Source of the DNA: Pseudomonas sp. W4I3
GTDB lineage: Bacteria > Pseudomonadota > Gammaproteobacteria > Pseudomonadales > Pseudomonadaceae
Assembly: GCF_030816195.1 (NCBI RefSeq)
Contig: NZ_JAUSXS010000001.1
Coordinates: forward strand, 1,635,501-1,699,500
Direction of reading: 5' to 3'
DNA length: 64,000 nt
Shown here: piece by piece, positions 1 through 10,107 of the stretch
Layout of the letters: each line of letters starts with the position of its first letter
How positions within the stretch are numbered: the stretch's first letter is position 1
The notes under the pieces: generated by a model
The model's input: the letters and a program-made list of their open reading frames with translations, nothing else
The model's database searches: none
Told to the model about the DNA's origin: nothing
Program-made: the position numbers and the translations under genes

Positions 1-680
1 CGGCGGCGCTGAGCGATACCTTGCTGGGTTTTGGCGCCGGGGTCATGCTGGCGGCGACCGCCTTTTCGCTGGTGGTGCCGGGTATTGCTGCCGCTGAAAG
101 CCTGGGGCTCTCGCCCTGGGGCGCGGGCGGCTTGATCAGCTTCGGCATCATGCTGGGTGCCTTCGGGCTGTATCTGGTGGACCGAAAGGTCTCCGGCGCC
201 AGCCCGGAAATGCTGGTAGGTACGCCGGATAAGCCAGTCATCCCGCCGCGCATCTGGCTCTTTGTGTTTGCCATCATTGCCCATAACATCCCCGAAGGCA
301 TGGCCGTGGGCGTCTCTGCTGGCGGCGGCATGGCAGATGCGGACAGCCTCGCCATGGGCATTGCCCTGCAGGACGTACCGGAAGGCTTGGTGATCGCGCT
401 GGTATTGGCGGGGGCGGGGATGTCGCGGATCAAGGCGTTTCTGATCGGTGCTGCATCGGGTTTGGTGGAGCCCGTATTTGCCGTGCTCTGCGCGTGGCTG
501 GTAAGCCTTGCCGAAGTGCTGTTGCCCTTGGGGCTGGCGCTGGCGGCGGGCGCAATGCTGTTGGTGGTGACCCATGAGGTCATTCCCGAGTCACGCCGAA
601 ATGGTCACGATAAGCTCGCCAGCCTGGGGCTGTGCATCGGGTTTTGCTTGATGATGGTGATGGATACGGCGTTGGGGTAG
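1..680 (+). CDS. ZIP family divalent metal transporter (5' end outside window)
   Basis: This is an inner-membrane permease of the ZIP (GufA-like) family, expected to move zinc or related divalent metals into the cytoplasm. The reading frame is open to the window edge (codons begin at base 3), so the N-terminus is missing. Two ZIP signature motifs are visible, HNIPEG and QDVPEG, in consecutive hydrophobic segments; these line the metal path in the family. Several further membrane segments surround them. It converges on ptsO. The family call is firm; the metal is inferred. Confidence 0.85.
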   Translation, partial: AALSDTLLGFGAGVMLAATAFSLVVPGIAAAESLGLSPWGAGGLISFGIMLGAFGLYLVDRKVSGASPEMLVGTPDKPVIPPRIWLFVFAIIAHNIPEGMAVGVSAGGGMADADSLAMGIALQDVPEGLVIALVLAGAGMSRIKAFLIGAASGLVEPVFAVLCAWLVSLAEVLLPLGLALAAGAMLLVVTHEVIPESRRNGHDKLASLGLCIGFCLMMVMDTALG

Positions 681-705
681 GGCTTACTCCTACAGAGCGA
701 GCGAG

Positions 706-978
706 TTATTCGCCTTCATCAAAGTAGTTATTGATCAGCGCGACCAATGCGTCCATCGCTTCCTGTTCTTGTTCGCCCTCGGTTTTGAGGTGGATCTTGG
801 TGCCCTTGCCTGCGGCAAGCATCATCATTGCCATGATGCTTTTACCGTCGACCATCGATTCCGGACTGCGCCCGGCGCGTATCTGGCAGGGGAACTTACC
901 GGCGACACCGACGAATTTGGCTGACGCCCGGGCATGCAAGCCCAGCTTGTTGATGATTTCAATTTCCAGAGCGGGCAT
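706..978 (-). CDS. ptsO: Nitrogen-PTS phosphocarrier protein NPr
   Basis: NPr is an HPr-family protein of 90 residues. It carries phosphate from PtsP (EI-Ntr) to PtsN in the nitrogen-related phosphotransferase system. The active-site histidine is His15 in the motif NKLGLHARAS. A GKSIMAMM segment matches the regulatory-serine region of HPr. It is the last gene of the rpoN-hpf-ptsN-rapZ-ptsO block and starts 16 bases after the end of rapZ. The length is normal for the family. Confidence 0.95.
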   Translation of the reverse strand: MPALEIEIINKLGLHARASAKFVGVAGKFPCQIRAGRSPESMVDGKSIMAMMMLAAGKGTKIHLKTEGEQEQEAMDALVALINNYFDEGE

Positions 979-994
979 CGCGGGGGTGTTCCTT

Positions 995-1852
995 TCAGCT
1001 AAGGTCGCGGTGGCGAACCTGGACGTTCTTGAGGGTTTGTTGCAACACTTGGCCGAGTCGTTCCGTCAGGTAGACAGAGCGGTGGTGACCACCGGTGCAG
1101 CCAATGGCAATGGTGACGTAGGCGCGATTGCTCGCGGCAAAGCGTGGCAACCACTTGAGCAGGTAAGTAGAGATATCCTGGAACATCTCTTCCACATCCG
1201 CTTGTGCGGCCAGGTAGTCGATCACCGGCTGATCGAGCCCTGACTGATCACGCAGCTCCGGTTTCCAGTAAGGGTTGGGCAGGCAGCGCACGTCAAATAC
1301 CAGGTCGGCATCCACCGGCATGCCACGCTTGAAGCCAAACGATTCGACCAGGAACGCTGTGCCAGGCTCCGGCTGGTTGAGCAATCGCAGCTTGATCGCG
1401 TCGCGCAGCTGGTAGAGGTTCAGGTTGGTGGTGTTGATTTTCAGGTCGGCCAGATCAATGATCGGCCCCAGCAACTTGGTCTCGTCCTCGATGGCCTCCG
1501 CCAGGGAGCGGTTGGCGGTGCTGAGCGGGTGGCGTCGGCGGGTTTCGGAGAACCGCTTGAGCAGGGTTTCTTCGTCGGCATCCAAATACAACACGTCGCA
1601 ATGAATATGCTTGGCGCGCACTTCCTCAAGCAGTTCGGGGAACCGCGAGAGGTGGCTGGGAAGGTTGCGAGCGTCTATCGACACGGCGACCAGCGGTTGT
1701 GCCAGTTCGGTGTGGATCAGGGCGCGTTCCGCCAATTCCGGCAGCAGTCCGGCGGGCAGGTTGTCGATGCAGTAGAAACCGCTGTCCTCGAGAACGTTGA
1801 GAGCAGTGCTTTTACCCGAGCCGGAGCGGCCGCTGACGATGATCAAACGCAT
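995..1852 (-). CDS. rapZ: RNase adapter / nucleotide-binding protein RapZ
   Basis: RapZ (YvcJ family), 285 residues. In enterobacteria it binds the sRNA GlmZ and presents it to RNase E, controlling GlmS and so amino-sugar supply; whether that holds in Pseudomonas is inference. The N-terminal Walker A is GRSGSGKS at residues 8-15. The C-terminal half carries the conserved [10 protein letters not shown] segment. The start lies 2 bases past the end of ptsN, so translation is probably coupled. Confidence 0.93.
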   Translation of the reverse strand: MRLIIVSGRSGSGKSTALNVLEDSGFYCIDNLPAGLLPELAERALIHTELAQPLVAVSIDARNLPSHLSRFPELLEEVRAKHIHCDVLYLDADEETLLKRFSETRRRHPLSTANRSLAEAIEDETKLLGPIIDLADLKINTTNLNLYQLRDAIKLRLLNQPEPGTAFLVESFGFKRGMPVDADLVFDVRCLPNPYWKPELRDQSGLDQPVIDYLAAQADVEEMFQDISTYLLKWLPRFAASNRAYVTIAIGCTGGHHRSVYLTERLGQVLQQTLKNVQVRHRDLS

Positions 1853-1854
1853 GA

Positions 1855-2319
1855 TTATTGCCCGCTTTGTTCATCCAGGACGACCTGATACAACGCCTCA
1901 TTGCTGGTGGCACTGCGCAGTTTTTCGCGTACTTCTTTGCGATCGAGCATGCTGGCGATCTGCCGGAGCAGTTCCAGGTGCGCATCGGTAGCCGCTTGCG
2001 GGACCAGCAGAACGAACAGCAGGTCGACCGGGGCGCCGTCGATGGCGTCGAAATCAATGGGGTGATCCAGGTGCAGCAGGGCGCTGACCGGTGTTTCGCA
2101 GCCTTTGAGACGACAGTGGGGGATGGCGATGCCGTTGCCAAAACCGGTCGAGCCGAGTTTTTCACGGGCAATCAGGGCTTCGAAGACATCTTGCATCTCC
2201 AGTTCAGGCACTTGGCTACTGATCAGGTTGGCAATTTCTTCGAGGGCTTTTTTCTTGCTGCCGCCCGGCACGTTCACGAGGGAACGGCCGGGGGTCAGGA
2301 TGGTTTCAAGTCGGATCAT
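1855..2319 (-). CDS. ptsN: PTS IIA-like nitrogen-regulatory protein PtsN
   Basis: EIIA-Ntr, 154 residues. It is the terminal phosphate acceptor of the nitrogen PTS and regulates potassium transport, sigma-54-related processes and other targets in its phospho or dephospho form. The phosphorylated histidine is His68 in [13 protein letters not shown]. It sits between hpf (10-base gap) and rapZ, the conserved gammaproteobacterial order. No membrane segment is present, so it is cytoplasmic. Confidence 0.95.
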   Translation of the reverse strand: MIRLETILTPGRSLVNVPGGSKKKALEEIANLISSQVPELEMQDVFEALIAREKLGSTGFGNGIAIPHCRLKGCETPVSALLHLDHPIDFDAIDGAPVDLLFVLLVPQAATDAHLELLRQIASMLDRKEVREKLRSATSNEALYQVVLDEQSGQ

Positions 2320-2329
2320 GGGGGGAGAG

Positions 2330-2635
2330 TTAACGACCTGTACCTTGCATCAGGTGCAGATTCTTTTCCTTATGCTTTATGAGTTGGCGGTCGAGCTTGT
2401 CGTAGAGCGAGTCGATCGCCGCGTACATGTCTTCATGTTCCGCATTGGCGACGAGCTTGGCATTCGGTACGTGCAGGGTGGCCTCGATTTTCTGCTTGAG
2501 CTTGTCGACCTCCATGATGACCTGCACGTTGGTGATCTTGTCAAAATGCCCCGCAAGCTTGTTCAGCTTGCTCTCGGTGTACTCACGCAGGGGTTTGGTG
2601 ACTTCCAGCTGGTGTCCACTGATGTTGACTTGCAT
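2330..2635 (-). CDS. hpf: Ribosome hibernation-promoting factor (short HPF)
   Basis: 101 residues, beginning MQVNISGHQLEVT. This is a short-type HPF/YfiA ribosome-associated protein that binds the 30S decoding region and helps form 100S dimers in stationary phase. An in-frame upstream start would add 18 residues (MVGISAH...) that match nothing in the family. The chosen ATG has a good AGGAGA Shine-Dalgarno about 6 bases upstream. It lies between rpoN and ptsN. Confidence 0.93.
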   Translation of the reverse strand: MQVNISGHQLEVTKPLREYTESKLNKLAGHFDKITNVQVIMEVDKLKQKIEATLHVPNAKLVANAEHEDMYAAIDSLYDKLDRQLIKHKEKNLHLMQGTGR

Positions 2636-2653
2636 ACAGCTTCTCCTTCGTTG

Positions 2654-2692
2654 CCAGTGCATAAAGCGGTGGGCAGAAATACCCACCACTGG
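2654..2692 (-). other. Hairpin in rpoN-hpf gap (hpf leader)
   Basis: Two stacked inverted repeats: CCAGTG (2654-2659) with CACTGG (2687-2692), and GGTGGG (2668-2673) with CCCACC (2682-2687). No T-run follows on the minus strand, so it is not a classical terminator. It ends about 19 bases before the hpf start codon and could modulate hpf translation or stabilise a processed transcript. Confidence 0.4.
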
Positions 2693-2710
2693 AACGCTGT
2701 GGCCCGCCCG

Positions 2711-4204
2711 TCACATCAAACGCTTTCGCTCGCTGGAAGGCGCGATCCCAAGGGATTCGCGGTACTTGGCGACGGTTCGACGGGCGACCTGAATGCCTTG
2801 TGCCTCCAGTAAACCAGCGATCTTGCTGTCACTCAACGGCTTTTTCTGATTTTCCGCGGCAACCAGTTTTTTGATGATCGCGCGGATCGCCGTGGACGAG
2901 CATTCACCGCCTTCGGAGGTGCTTACGTGGCTGGAGAAAAAGTATTTCAGCTCATAAATACCCCGTGGGGTATGCATGAATTTTTGCGTGGTCACCCGTG
3001 AAATCGTCGATTCGTGCATACCCACCGCCTCAGCGATGTCATGCAGTACGAGGGGCTTCATCGCTTCGTCGCCGTATTCCAGGAAACCGCGCTGGTGCTC
3101 GACGATCTGGGTCGCCACTTTCATCAGGGTTTCGTTGCGGCTTTGCAGGCTCTTGATGAACCAGCGGGCTTCCTGCAACTGGTTGCGCATGAAGGTATTG
3201 TCAGCGCTGGTGTCGGCGCGGCGCACGAAGCCTGCGTATTGCGGGTTGACCCGCAGGCGCGGCACCGATTCCTGGTTCAGTTCCACCAGCCAGCGTTCGT
3301 TGTCCTTGCGCACGATCACGTCGGGCACCACGTATTCGGCTTCGCTGGACTCGATCTGCGAGCCCGGGCGAGGGTTGAGACTCTGAACCAGCTCGATGAC
3401 TTGGCGCAGTTCATCTTCCTTGAGCTTCATGCGACGCATCAGTTGGCTATAGTCGCGGCTGCCCAACAGGTCGATGTAGTCGCTGACCAGGCGCTTGGCT
3501 TCAGCCAGCCAGGCGGTCTTGGCCGGCAGTTGGCGCAGTTGCAGCAGCAGGCACTCGCTGAGCGTGCGCGCGCCAATGCCAGCGGGCTCGAATTGCTGGA
3601 TGCGGTGCAGGACGGCTTCGATCTCGTCCAGCTCGATATCCAGTTCCGGGTCGAAGGCTTCAAGAATTTCTTCGAGCGTTTCGTCCAGGTAGCCCTGATT
3701 ATTGATGCAGTCGATCAGGGTGACGGCGATCAAGCGATCGGTGTCGGACATCGGCGCCAGGTTCAATTGCCACAACAAGTGGCTCTGCAGGCTCTCGCCG
3801 ACAGACGTACGGGTGGTGAAATCCCATTCGTCATCATCGTTGCTGGGCAGGCTGCTGGCGCTCGTCTGGTAAACGTCTTCCCATGCCGTGTCCACGGGAA
3901 GCTCGTTGGGAATGCGTTCGTTCCATTCGCCATCCTCGAGGTTGTCCACCGTAGGGGCGGTTTCCTGATAGGACGGTTCCTGTACGTCGGGATTGGGCTT
4001 TTGCTCGATGTTGTCGGCCAAGGGGTCGGTATTGTCGAAGTCGTCGCCTTCTTCCTGGCGTTCGAGCATCGGATTGGACTCCAGGGCCTCCTGGATTTCC
4101 TGTTGCAGGTCCAGGGTCGACAATTGGAGCAGGCGGATGGCCTGTTGCAGCTGCGGTGTCATCGTCAGCTGCTGGCCCATTCTCAGGACTAGCGATGGTT
4201 TCAT
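2711..4204 (-). CDS. rpoN: RNA polymerase sigma-54 factor
   Basis: 497 residues, the usual length for Pseudomonas RpoN. The N-terminal Q/L-rich activator-interacting region I ([20 protein letters not shown]...) is followed by an acidic region II, then the core-binding domain, a helix-turn-helix region ([17 protein letters not shown]) and the RpoN box [10 protein letters not shown] close to the C-terminus, which contacts the -24 promoter element. It directs transcription with enhancer-binding activators. It is separated from lptB by a long inverted repeat. Confidence 0.98.
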   Translation of the reverse strand: MKPSLVLRMGQQLTMTPQLQQAIRLLQLSTLDLQQEIQEALESNPMLERQEEGDDFDNTDPLADNIEQKPNPDVQEPSYQETAPTVDNLEDGEWNERIPNELPVDTAWEDVYQTSASSLPSNDDDEWDFTTRTSVGESLQSHLLWQLNLAPMSDTDRLIAVTLIDCINNQGYLDETLEEILEAFDPELDIELDEIEAVLHRIQQFEPAGIGARTLSECLLLQLRQLPAKTAWLAEAKRLVSDYIDLLGSRDYSQLMRRMKLKEDELRQVIELVQSLNPRPGSQIESSEAEYVVPDVIVRKDNERWLVELNQESVPRLRVNPQYAGFVRRADTSADNTFMRNQLQEARWFIKSLQSRNETLMKVATQIVEHQRGFLEYGDEAMKPLVLHDIAEAVGMHESTISRVTTQKFMHTPRGIYELKYFFSSHVSTSEGGECSSTAIRAIIKKLVAAENQKKPLSDSKIAGLLEAQGIQVARRTVAKYRESLGIAPSSERKRLM

Positions 4205-4290
4205 GGCAGGGGCTTAACACCTTATTCGCCGGCGCAATGCGCCATCCACGACAGGGCGCGTGAGCGCCAAACATAAGCAAATTATATGCC

Positions 4291-4382
4291 TGATATCGGG
4301 GCCTTTGCCTAGAGCACGGTAACAATAAAAAGGCTGAGGTTTTTATTGACTCGCTCGTGCTCTTGGGAATGGCCCGATATCA
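4291..4382. repeat. Long imperfect inverted repeat between lptB and rpoN
   Basis: The arms, about 41 and 43 bases long, surround an 8-base centre (GGCTGAGG, 4332-4339). Perfect blocks are TGATATCGGG (4291-4300) with CCCGATATCA (4373-4382), AGAGCACG (4311-4318) with CGTGCTCT (4356-4363), and CAATAAAAA (4323-4331) with TTTTTATTG (4340-4348). The sequence between the blocks is also mostly complementary. It fills the gap between the lptB stop and the rpoN start. It could terminate or attenuate read-through into rpoN, or be a small mobile or structured RNA remnant. Confidence 0.8.
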
Positions 4383-4388
4383 CCGTGC

Positions 4389-5113
<725 letters not shown>

Positions 5114-5114
<1 letters not shown>

Positions 5115-5647
5115 TACTCGGCCTTCTTCTTCGGCTGGATGACCATGTCGATACGTGGGCGAGGCGCGGTGACCTTGTTGCCATTGGCGCGACCCGCCTG
5201 GGCGACCTGGGTCTGGGTGTTGTAGACGATTTTCTCGCCTTCGGTAGAGTTACCGTCGGCACTGAGCACCTTGGCCTGGTCAATCAATACGATGCGATTT
5301 TGCTGGGCATGGTACTGAATGGTCTTGCCGTAGCCTTTCATCGGGCCCGGGTCTTCAGCCTTCTGCTTCTGCTCGAAGTAAGCCAGGTTGCCCACGGAGG
5401 TCACCACATCGATATCGCCAGCCGCGGTGCGAGTCAGGGTCACGGTATTGCCAGTGATCTTCATCGAGCCTTGGGTGATGATCACGCCACCGGTGTAGGT
5501 CGCGACGCCTTGCTTGTCGTCGAGCTGCGCATCGTCAGCCGAGATGTGGATCGGTTGCTGGCTATCGTTCGGCAGAGCCCAGGCGCTCACGCTTCCCAGT
5601 GCTGCGCCCAGACCGAGCAAAATAGGGAGGGTTTTAACGAGCCTCAT
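5114..5647 (-). CDS. lptA: LPS transport periplasmic protein LptA
   Basis: 177 residues (also called LptH in P. aeruginosa). A signal peptide is evident (about residues 1-24, ending VSAWA). The mature part is a beta-jellyroll OstA-like domain with the recurring pattern [20 protein letters not shown]. It forms the periplasmic bridge carrying LPS from LptC to LptD. Its start overlaps the lptC end by 14 bases. The KK-rich tail (IQPKKKAE) is unremarkable. Confidence 0.95.
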
Positions 5648-6206
5648 ACTGTCCTCTTACGTTCGATAGCAGGTGTATCCTGCTTTCTTTCAAATACGCT
5701 TTCATTCCCTTGCCAGTCGATACACCGCCAGCGCCGTCGATTCTAACGTCTTGCTCGGTCTGCGCATATTCCTTCTGTGGGAATACCGTCATGCGACTGC
5801 TGGTAATGATGGTGTCACGGTTCTGGGCGTCTGTACGTGCGACGCGTACCGAGTCGATCAGTTCGATTTCAGTGCCGTCCGGATTGACCTCGCCACGCAG
5901 GCTGGTGACATGCCAGGGCTGTTCGGTGCCACGGTAGAGGTTCAGGTCCGGGTTGGTCAGCAGGCTGACTTCCGAAGCTTTCAGGCGCTCGACTTTATCG
6001 GAGACCAGCACGTACTGCACCTTGCCATCGGGCAGGAACTGCACGGTGTGGGTGTTGGTGGCAAAGTTGTCGATGATGCTTTCATCCACCTGCACGACAG
6101 GTTTGTCGAGAAAGCGCTCCGGGCTGATATTCCAGTAGCCCACCGCGAGGAGCAGCGCGGCGATGACCCCGAATAGCAGGAAATTGCGAATCTTTTTGCT
6201 CAGCAT
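5634..6206 (-). CDS. lptC: LPS export protein LptC
   Basis: 190 residues: a single N-terminal membrane anchor (about residues 8-25, FLLFGVIAALLLAVGYW) and a periplasmic beta-jellyroll. It receives LPS from LptBFG and hands it to LptA. Sequence similarity in the family is low, so the call rests on size, topology, the QTEQDVRIDGAGGVSTGKGM segment and its place between kdsC and lptA. Confidence 0.93.
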   Translation of the reverse strand: MLSKKIRNFLLFGVIAALLLAVGYWNISPERFLDKPVVQVDESIIDNFATNTHTVQFLPDGKVQYVLVSDKVERLKASEVSLLTNPDLNLYRGTEQPWHVTSLRGEVNPDGTEIELIDSVRVARTDAQNRDTIITSSRMTVFPQKEYAQTEQDVRIDGAGGVSTGKGMKAYLKESRIHLLSNVRGQYEAR

Positions 6207-6214
6207 ATAACGCT

Positions 6215-6739
6215 CTATAAGTAGGCGGCGTGGGCCGCTTCAAGGCTGCCTTGGGCGCGCAGGATCAATTCGCAGAACTCGCGCGCGGCACCTTCGCCGC
6301 CGCGGGCGGTGGTAATGCCATGGGCATGTTCTCGCACAAACGCTGCGGCATTGGCTACGGCCATGCCCAGGCCGACCCGGCGGATTACCGGCAGGTCAGG
6401 CAGATCGTCACCCAGATAGGCAACCTGTTCATAGCTTAGGTTGAGTTGGCCAAGAAGCTCGTCCAATACCACCAGTTTATCCTCGCGCCCCTGATACAGG
6501 TGAGGAATCCCCAGGTTTTGTGCGCGGCGTTCCACAACCGGTGTCTTTCGACCGCTGATAATCGCGGTTTGCACGCCTGCTGCCATCAACATCTTGATGC
6601 CCTGGCCGTCGAGCGTGTTGAAAGTCTTGAACTCGCTGCCGTCTTCGAGGAAGTACAGGCGGCCATCGGTCAGCACGCCATCGACGTCGAATATCGCCAG
6701 CTTGATGTTTTTACCGCGTTGCAACAGGTCGCTGTTCAT
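6215..6739 (-). CDS. kdsC: 3-deoxy-D-manno-octulosonate 8-phosphate phosphatase
   Basis: 174 residues. KdsC is a HAD-superfamily (C0, tetrameric) phosphatase that removes phosphate from Kdo-8-P to give Kdo for the LPS core. HAD motif I is DVDGVLTDG with catalytic Asp18 and Asp20; motif II lies in AIISGRKT; motif IV is YLGDDLPDLPV. The kdsD stop and kdsC start overlap, so the two Kdo enzymes are coupled. Confidence 0.97.
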   Translation of the reverse strand: MNSDLLQRGKNIKLAIFDVDGVLTDGRLYFLEDGSEFKTFNTLDGQGIKMLMAAGVQTAIISGRKTPVVERRAQNLGIPHLYQGREDKLVVLDELLGQLNLSYEQVAYLGDDLPDLPVIRRVGLGMAVANAAAFVREHAHGITTARGGEGAAREFCELILRAQGSLEAAHAAYL

Positions 6740-7713
6740 TACATCACTCCCGCACGCAACAAGTCGTGCATGTTCAGGGCGCCAATCGGGCGGTCATCCT
6801 CATCGATTACCACCAGCGCGCCGATCTTGTGGTCTTCCATGATCTTCAGGGCTTCGGCGGCAAGCATCTCGGGGCGGGCGGTCTTGCCGTGGGGCGTCAT
6901 TACCGCATCGATGGTTGCGGTATGGATGTCGATGGTGCGGTCCAGGGTGCGACGCAAATCACCGTCTGTGAACACGCCGGCCAGTCGCCCGTCGGTTTCC
7001 AGGATCACGGTCATGCCCAAGCCTTTGCGGGTCATCTCCATCAACGCGTCCTTGAGCAAGGTGCCGCGCGGCACGTGAGGCAGTTCATCGCCGGCATGCA
7101 TGACGTTTTCCACTTTAAGCAGCAAACGACGGCCCAAGGCACCGCCCGGGTGGGAAAACGCGAAATCTTCAGCCGTGAACCCGCGTGCCTCCAGCAGCGC
7201 GACGGCCAGGGCGTCGCCCATGACCAGTGCAGCGGTAGTGGAGGAGGTAGGTGCCAGGTTCAGCGGGCAGGCTTCATGGGCGACATGCACGTTCAAGTTC
7301 ACTTCGGCGGCCTTGGCCAGGGTCGACTCAGGGTTGCCGGTGACGCTGATCATCTTGATGCCCAGGCGCTTGATCAGCGGCAGCAGGGTCACGATCTCGT
7401 TGGTGGTGCCGGAGTTGGACAGAGCCAGGATCACGTCATCCTTGGTGATCATGCCCATATCACCATGGCTGGCTTCGGCCGGGTGCACGAAGAATGCCGT
7501 GGTTCCGGTGCTCGCCAGCGTCGCGGCGATCTTGTTGCCGACGTGGCCGGACTTGCCCATGCCAACCACGACTACGCGGCCCTTGCTGGCCAGAATCATC
7601 TCGCAGGCGCGTACGAAATCCGCGTCGATATGGGCCAGCAAACCTTCTACGGCTTCCAGCTCGAGGCGGATGGTGCGTTGTGCGGATTGAATAAGGTCGC
7701 TGGATTGGCTCAT
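6739..7713 (-). CDS. kdsD: Arabinose-5-phosphate isomerase KdsD
   Basis: 324 residues from the chosen ATG (MSQSSDLIQ). It converts ribulose-5-phosphate to arabinose-5-phosphate, the first Kdo precursor. A SIS domain (about residues 30-170; VVVGMGKSGHVGNKIAATL) is followed by two CBS domains (about 200-324). A longer reading frame would add 21 residues unlike the family and would absorb the promoter region. A TATAAT -10 box on the minus strand lies about 35 bases upstream. Confidence 0.95.
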   Translation of the reverse strand: MSQSSDLIQSAQRTIRLELEAVEGLLAHIDADFVRACEMILASKGRVVVVGMGKSGHVGNKIAATLASTGTTAFFVHPAEASHGDMGMITKDDVILALSNSGTTNEIVTLLPLIKRLGIKMISVTGNPESTLAKAAEVNLNVHVAHEACPLNLAPTSSTTAALVMGDALAVALLEARGFTAEDFAFSHPGGALGRRLLLKVENVMHAGDELPHVPRGTLLKDALMEMTRKGLGMTVILETDGRLAGVFTDGDLRRTLDRTIDIHTATIDAVMTPHGKTARPEMLAAEALKIMEDHKIGALVVIDEDDRPIGALNMHDLLRAGVM

Positions 7714-7747
7714 GTCTGAAATCGTATAGCCTGACGAAAAGTCGGCG

Positions 7748-7753
7748 ATTATA
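7748..7753 (-). promoter_or_regulatory. Candidate -10 box for the kdsD-lpt operon
   Basis: Minus-strand TATAAT sits 35 bases upstream of the kdsD ATG in the kdsD/mlaF divergent gap. No convincing -35 element is seen at 16-18 bases spacing, so the promoter may be activator-dependent or the box fortuitous. Confidence 0.4.
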
Positions 7754-7880
7754 GCGGTAATGATCAATTCCCTCACGCAAGTTCGTCAGGCTTTATTCAG
7801 CAGGGGCACGCAATCGTCTGGATAACATGGCCGGCAACGGTTTTTCGCTGTCCTGAATCTGAACAAGCGCTGTTCCGGCC

Positions 7881-7910
7881 TTGGGGGCTCTGTACCAGCA
7901 GTGATATAGT
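7881..7910 (+). promoter_or_regulatory. Candidate sigma-70 promoter for the mla operon
   Basis: TTGGGG (7881-7886), an 18-base spacer and TATAGT (7905-7910), about 110 bases upstream of mlaF. The -10 fits well and the -35 is weak. This is the only good plus-strand match in the divergent gap. Confidence 0.45.
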
Positions 7911-8022
7911 TCGCGGCCAGTTCGGTCCGGCCCACCCATGGTGCCAACTATTGCGCATCCCTGTGCAAACGAAAGTCGCATGCATGGTGTCTGAGTGAAA
8001 GGCTGCATCCCAAGGAGATTAG

Positions 8023-8832
8023 ATGAGTGCCGATAACGCCTACGCGGTCGAGCTGAAGGGCCTTTCCTTCAAGCGCGGTGCGCGCAGCATCTTCAATAAC
8101 GTCGATATTCGCATTCCTCGCGGAAAAGTCACGGGCATCATGGGGCCTTCCGGTTGCGGCAAGACCACCCTGTTGCGCCTGATGGGCATGCAATTGCGCC
8201 CCAGTGCCGGTGAAGTGTGGGTCAACGGCCAGAACTTGCCGACGCTGTCGCGCAGCGACCTGTTCGATGCGCGCAAGCACATGGGCGTGCTGTTCCAGAG
8301 CGGCGCGCTGTTTACCGACCTCGATGTGTTCGAAAACGTAGCGTTCCCGCTGCGGGTGCATACTCAGCTGTCCGATGAGATGATTCGCGACATCGTGTTG
8401 CTGAAGCTCCAGGCCGTAGGGCTTCGCGGGGCCATCGACCTGATGCCTGACGAATTGTCCGGCGGCATGAAGCGCCGTGTCGCCCTGGCGCGAGCCATCG
8501 CCCTCGACCCGCAGATCCTCATGTACGACGAGCCTTTCGTGGGCCAGGACCCAATCGCCATGGGCGTATTGGTGCGCCTGATCCGTCTGCTCAACGACGC
8601 ACTGGGAATTACCAGCATCGTGGTGTCTCACGACCTGGCCGAAACCGCGAGCATCGCTGACTACCTTTATGTAGTGGGTGATGGTCAGGTGCTGGGCCAG
8701 GGCACGCCGGAAGAACTGATGAACGCCGATAACCCGCGCATTCGCCAGTTCATGACCGGCGATCCTGATGGCCCGGTGCCTTTTCACTTTCCGGCAGCGG
8801 ATTACCGCTCAGATCTCCTGGGGAAGCGCTGA
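8023..8832 (+). CDS. mlaF: Phospholipid transport ATP-binding protein MlaF
   Basis: 269 residues (ttg2A in older Pseudomonas naming). ATPase of the MlaFEDB complex, which moves phospholipids between the inner membrane and the periplasmic carrier MlaC to keep the outer membrane asymmetric. Walker [10 protein letters not shown] is at residues 41-49; signature LSGGMKRR; Walker [10 protein letters not shown]-loop VVSHD. The Shine-Dalgarno AAGGAG lies upstream of the ATG. First gene of mlaFEDCB. Confidence 0.96.
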   Translation: MSADNAYAVELKGLSFKRGARSIFNNVDIRIPRGKVTGIMGPSGCGKTTLLRLMGMQLRPSAGEVWVNGQNLPTLSRSDLFDARKHMGVLFQSGALFTDLDVFENVAFPLRVHTQLSDEMIRDIVLLKLQAVGLRGAIDLMPDELSGGMKRRVALARAIALDPQILMYDEPFVGQDPIAMGVLVRLIRLLNDALGITSIVVSHDLAETASIADYLYVVGDGQVLGQGTPEELMNADNPRIRQFMTGDPDGPVPFHFPAADYRSDLLGKR

Positions 8833-9629
8833 TGCGCAAAACATCTCTTGTCGAAAAGGTTCGCCTTTTCGGTCGCTCGGGCATCGACATCGTCGAAGTC
8901 CTGGGGCGTTCGACCATCTTCCTGTTTCACGCCTTGCTCGGCCGCGGCGGCATCGGCGGCGGCTTTGGCCTGCTGCTCAAGCAGCTGCATGCGGTCGGCG
9001 TGATGTCCCTGGTGATCATCGTGGTCTCCGGGGTGTTCATCGGCATGGTGCTGGCGCTGCAAGGCTTCAATATCCTGTCCAGCTACGGTTCCGAGCAGGC
9101 GGTAGGGCAGATGGTGGCCCTGACGCTGTTGCGGGAACTGGGGCCGGTGGTCACCGCCTTGTTGTTTGCCGGGCGTGCCGGTTCTGCGCTGACGGCTGAA
9201 ATCGGTAACATGAAGTCCACCGAACAGCTGTCCAGCCTGGAAATGATCGGCGTGGACCCGCTCAAGTACATTGTTGCCCCGCGCCTGTGGGCCGGCTTCA
9301 TTTCCCTGCCGCTGCTGGCGATGATCTTCAGCGTGGTCGGGATCTGGGGCGGTTCGTGGGTGGCGGTGGACTGGCTGGGGGTCTATGACGGCTCCTACTG
9401 GGCCAACATGCAAAACAGCGTGACCTTCACGGGCGACGTGCTCAACGGCATCATTAAGAGCATCGTCTTCGCCTTTGTAGTGACCTGGATCGCCGTATTC
9501 CAAGGCTATGACTGTGAACCCACCTCAGAAGGGATCAGTCGCGCCACCACCAAGACCGTTGTGTACGCCTCGCTGGCGGTACTGGGCCTTGACTTCATTT
9601 TGACCGCCTTGATGTTTGGAGATTTCTGA
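8832..9629 (+). CDS. mlaE: Phospholipid transport permease MlaE
   Basis: 265 residues. Inner-membrane permease of the Mla system, with five or six hydrophobic segments and the MlaE-family signature [19 protein letters not shown]. It overlaps mlaF and mlaD by one base each, indicating strict translational coupling and fixed stoichiometry. Confidence 0.96.
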   Translation: MRKTSLVEKVRLFGRSGIDIVEVLGRSTIFLFHALLGRGGIGGGFGLLLKQLHAVGVMSLVIIVVSGVFIGMVLALQGFNILSSYGSEQAVGQMVALTLLRELGPVVTALLFAGRAGSALTAEIGNMKSTEQLSSLEMIGVDPLKYIVAPRLWAGFISLPLLAMIFSVVGIWGGSWVAVDWLGVYDGSYWANMQNSVTFTGDVLNGIIKSIVFAFVVTWIAVFQGYDCEPTSEGISRATTKTVVYASLAVLGLDFILTALMFGDF

Positions 9630-10096
9630 TGCAAAACCGCACTGTGGAAATCGGTGTCGGCCTTTTCTTGCTGGCTGGCATCTTGGCTTTACTGTTGCTG
9701 GCCCTGCGGGTCAGTGGCCTGTCGGCCAGCCCCACCGCCGACACTTATAAACTTTATGCGTACTTCGACAATATCGCCGGTTTGACGGTCAGAGCTAAAG
9801 TGACCATGGCCGGTGTGACCATCGGCAAGGTCACGGCAATCGATCTGGATCGCGACAGCTTCACCGGTCGGGTGACGATGCAACTGGACAAGAAGGTGGA
9901 TAATCTGCCGACCGACTCCACGGCGTCTATCCTCACCGCGGGCCTGCTGGGCGAGAAGTACATCGGTGTCAGCGTGGGCGGGGAAACAGCCCTGCTCAAG
10001 GATGGCTCGACCATCCACGACACACAGTCGTCGTTGGTACTTGAAGACCTGATCGGTAAATTCCTGCTCAATACGGTCAATAAAGACGCCAAATGA
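9629..10096 (+). CDS. mlaD: MCE-domain phospholipid-binding protein MlaD
   Basis: 155 residues. One N-terminal membrane anchor (about residues 8-27) is followed by a single MCE domain (about 40-120; NIAGLTVRAKVTMAGVTIGKV). In the family it forms a hexameric ring that feeds lipid to or from MlaC. It is shorter than the E. coli protein, mostly at the C-terminus. Its stop overlaps the preceding-frame ATG of the mlaC region. Confidence 0.95.
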   Translation: MQNRTVEIGVGLFLLAGILALLLLALRVSGLSASPTADTYKLYAYFDNIAGLTVRAKVTMAGVTIGKVTAIDLDRDSFTGRVTMQLDKKVDNLPTDSTASILTAGLLGEKYIGVSVGGETALLKDGSTIHDTQSSLVLEDLIGKFLLNTVNKDAK

Positions 10097-10107
10097 GGAA
10101 TCTGTTC

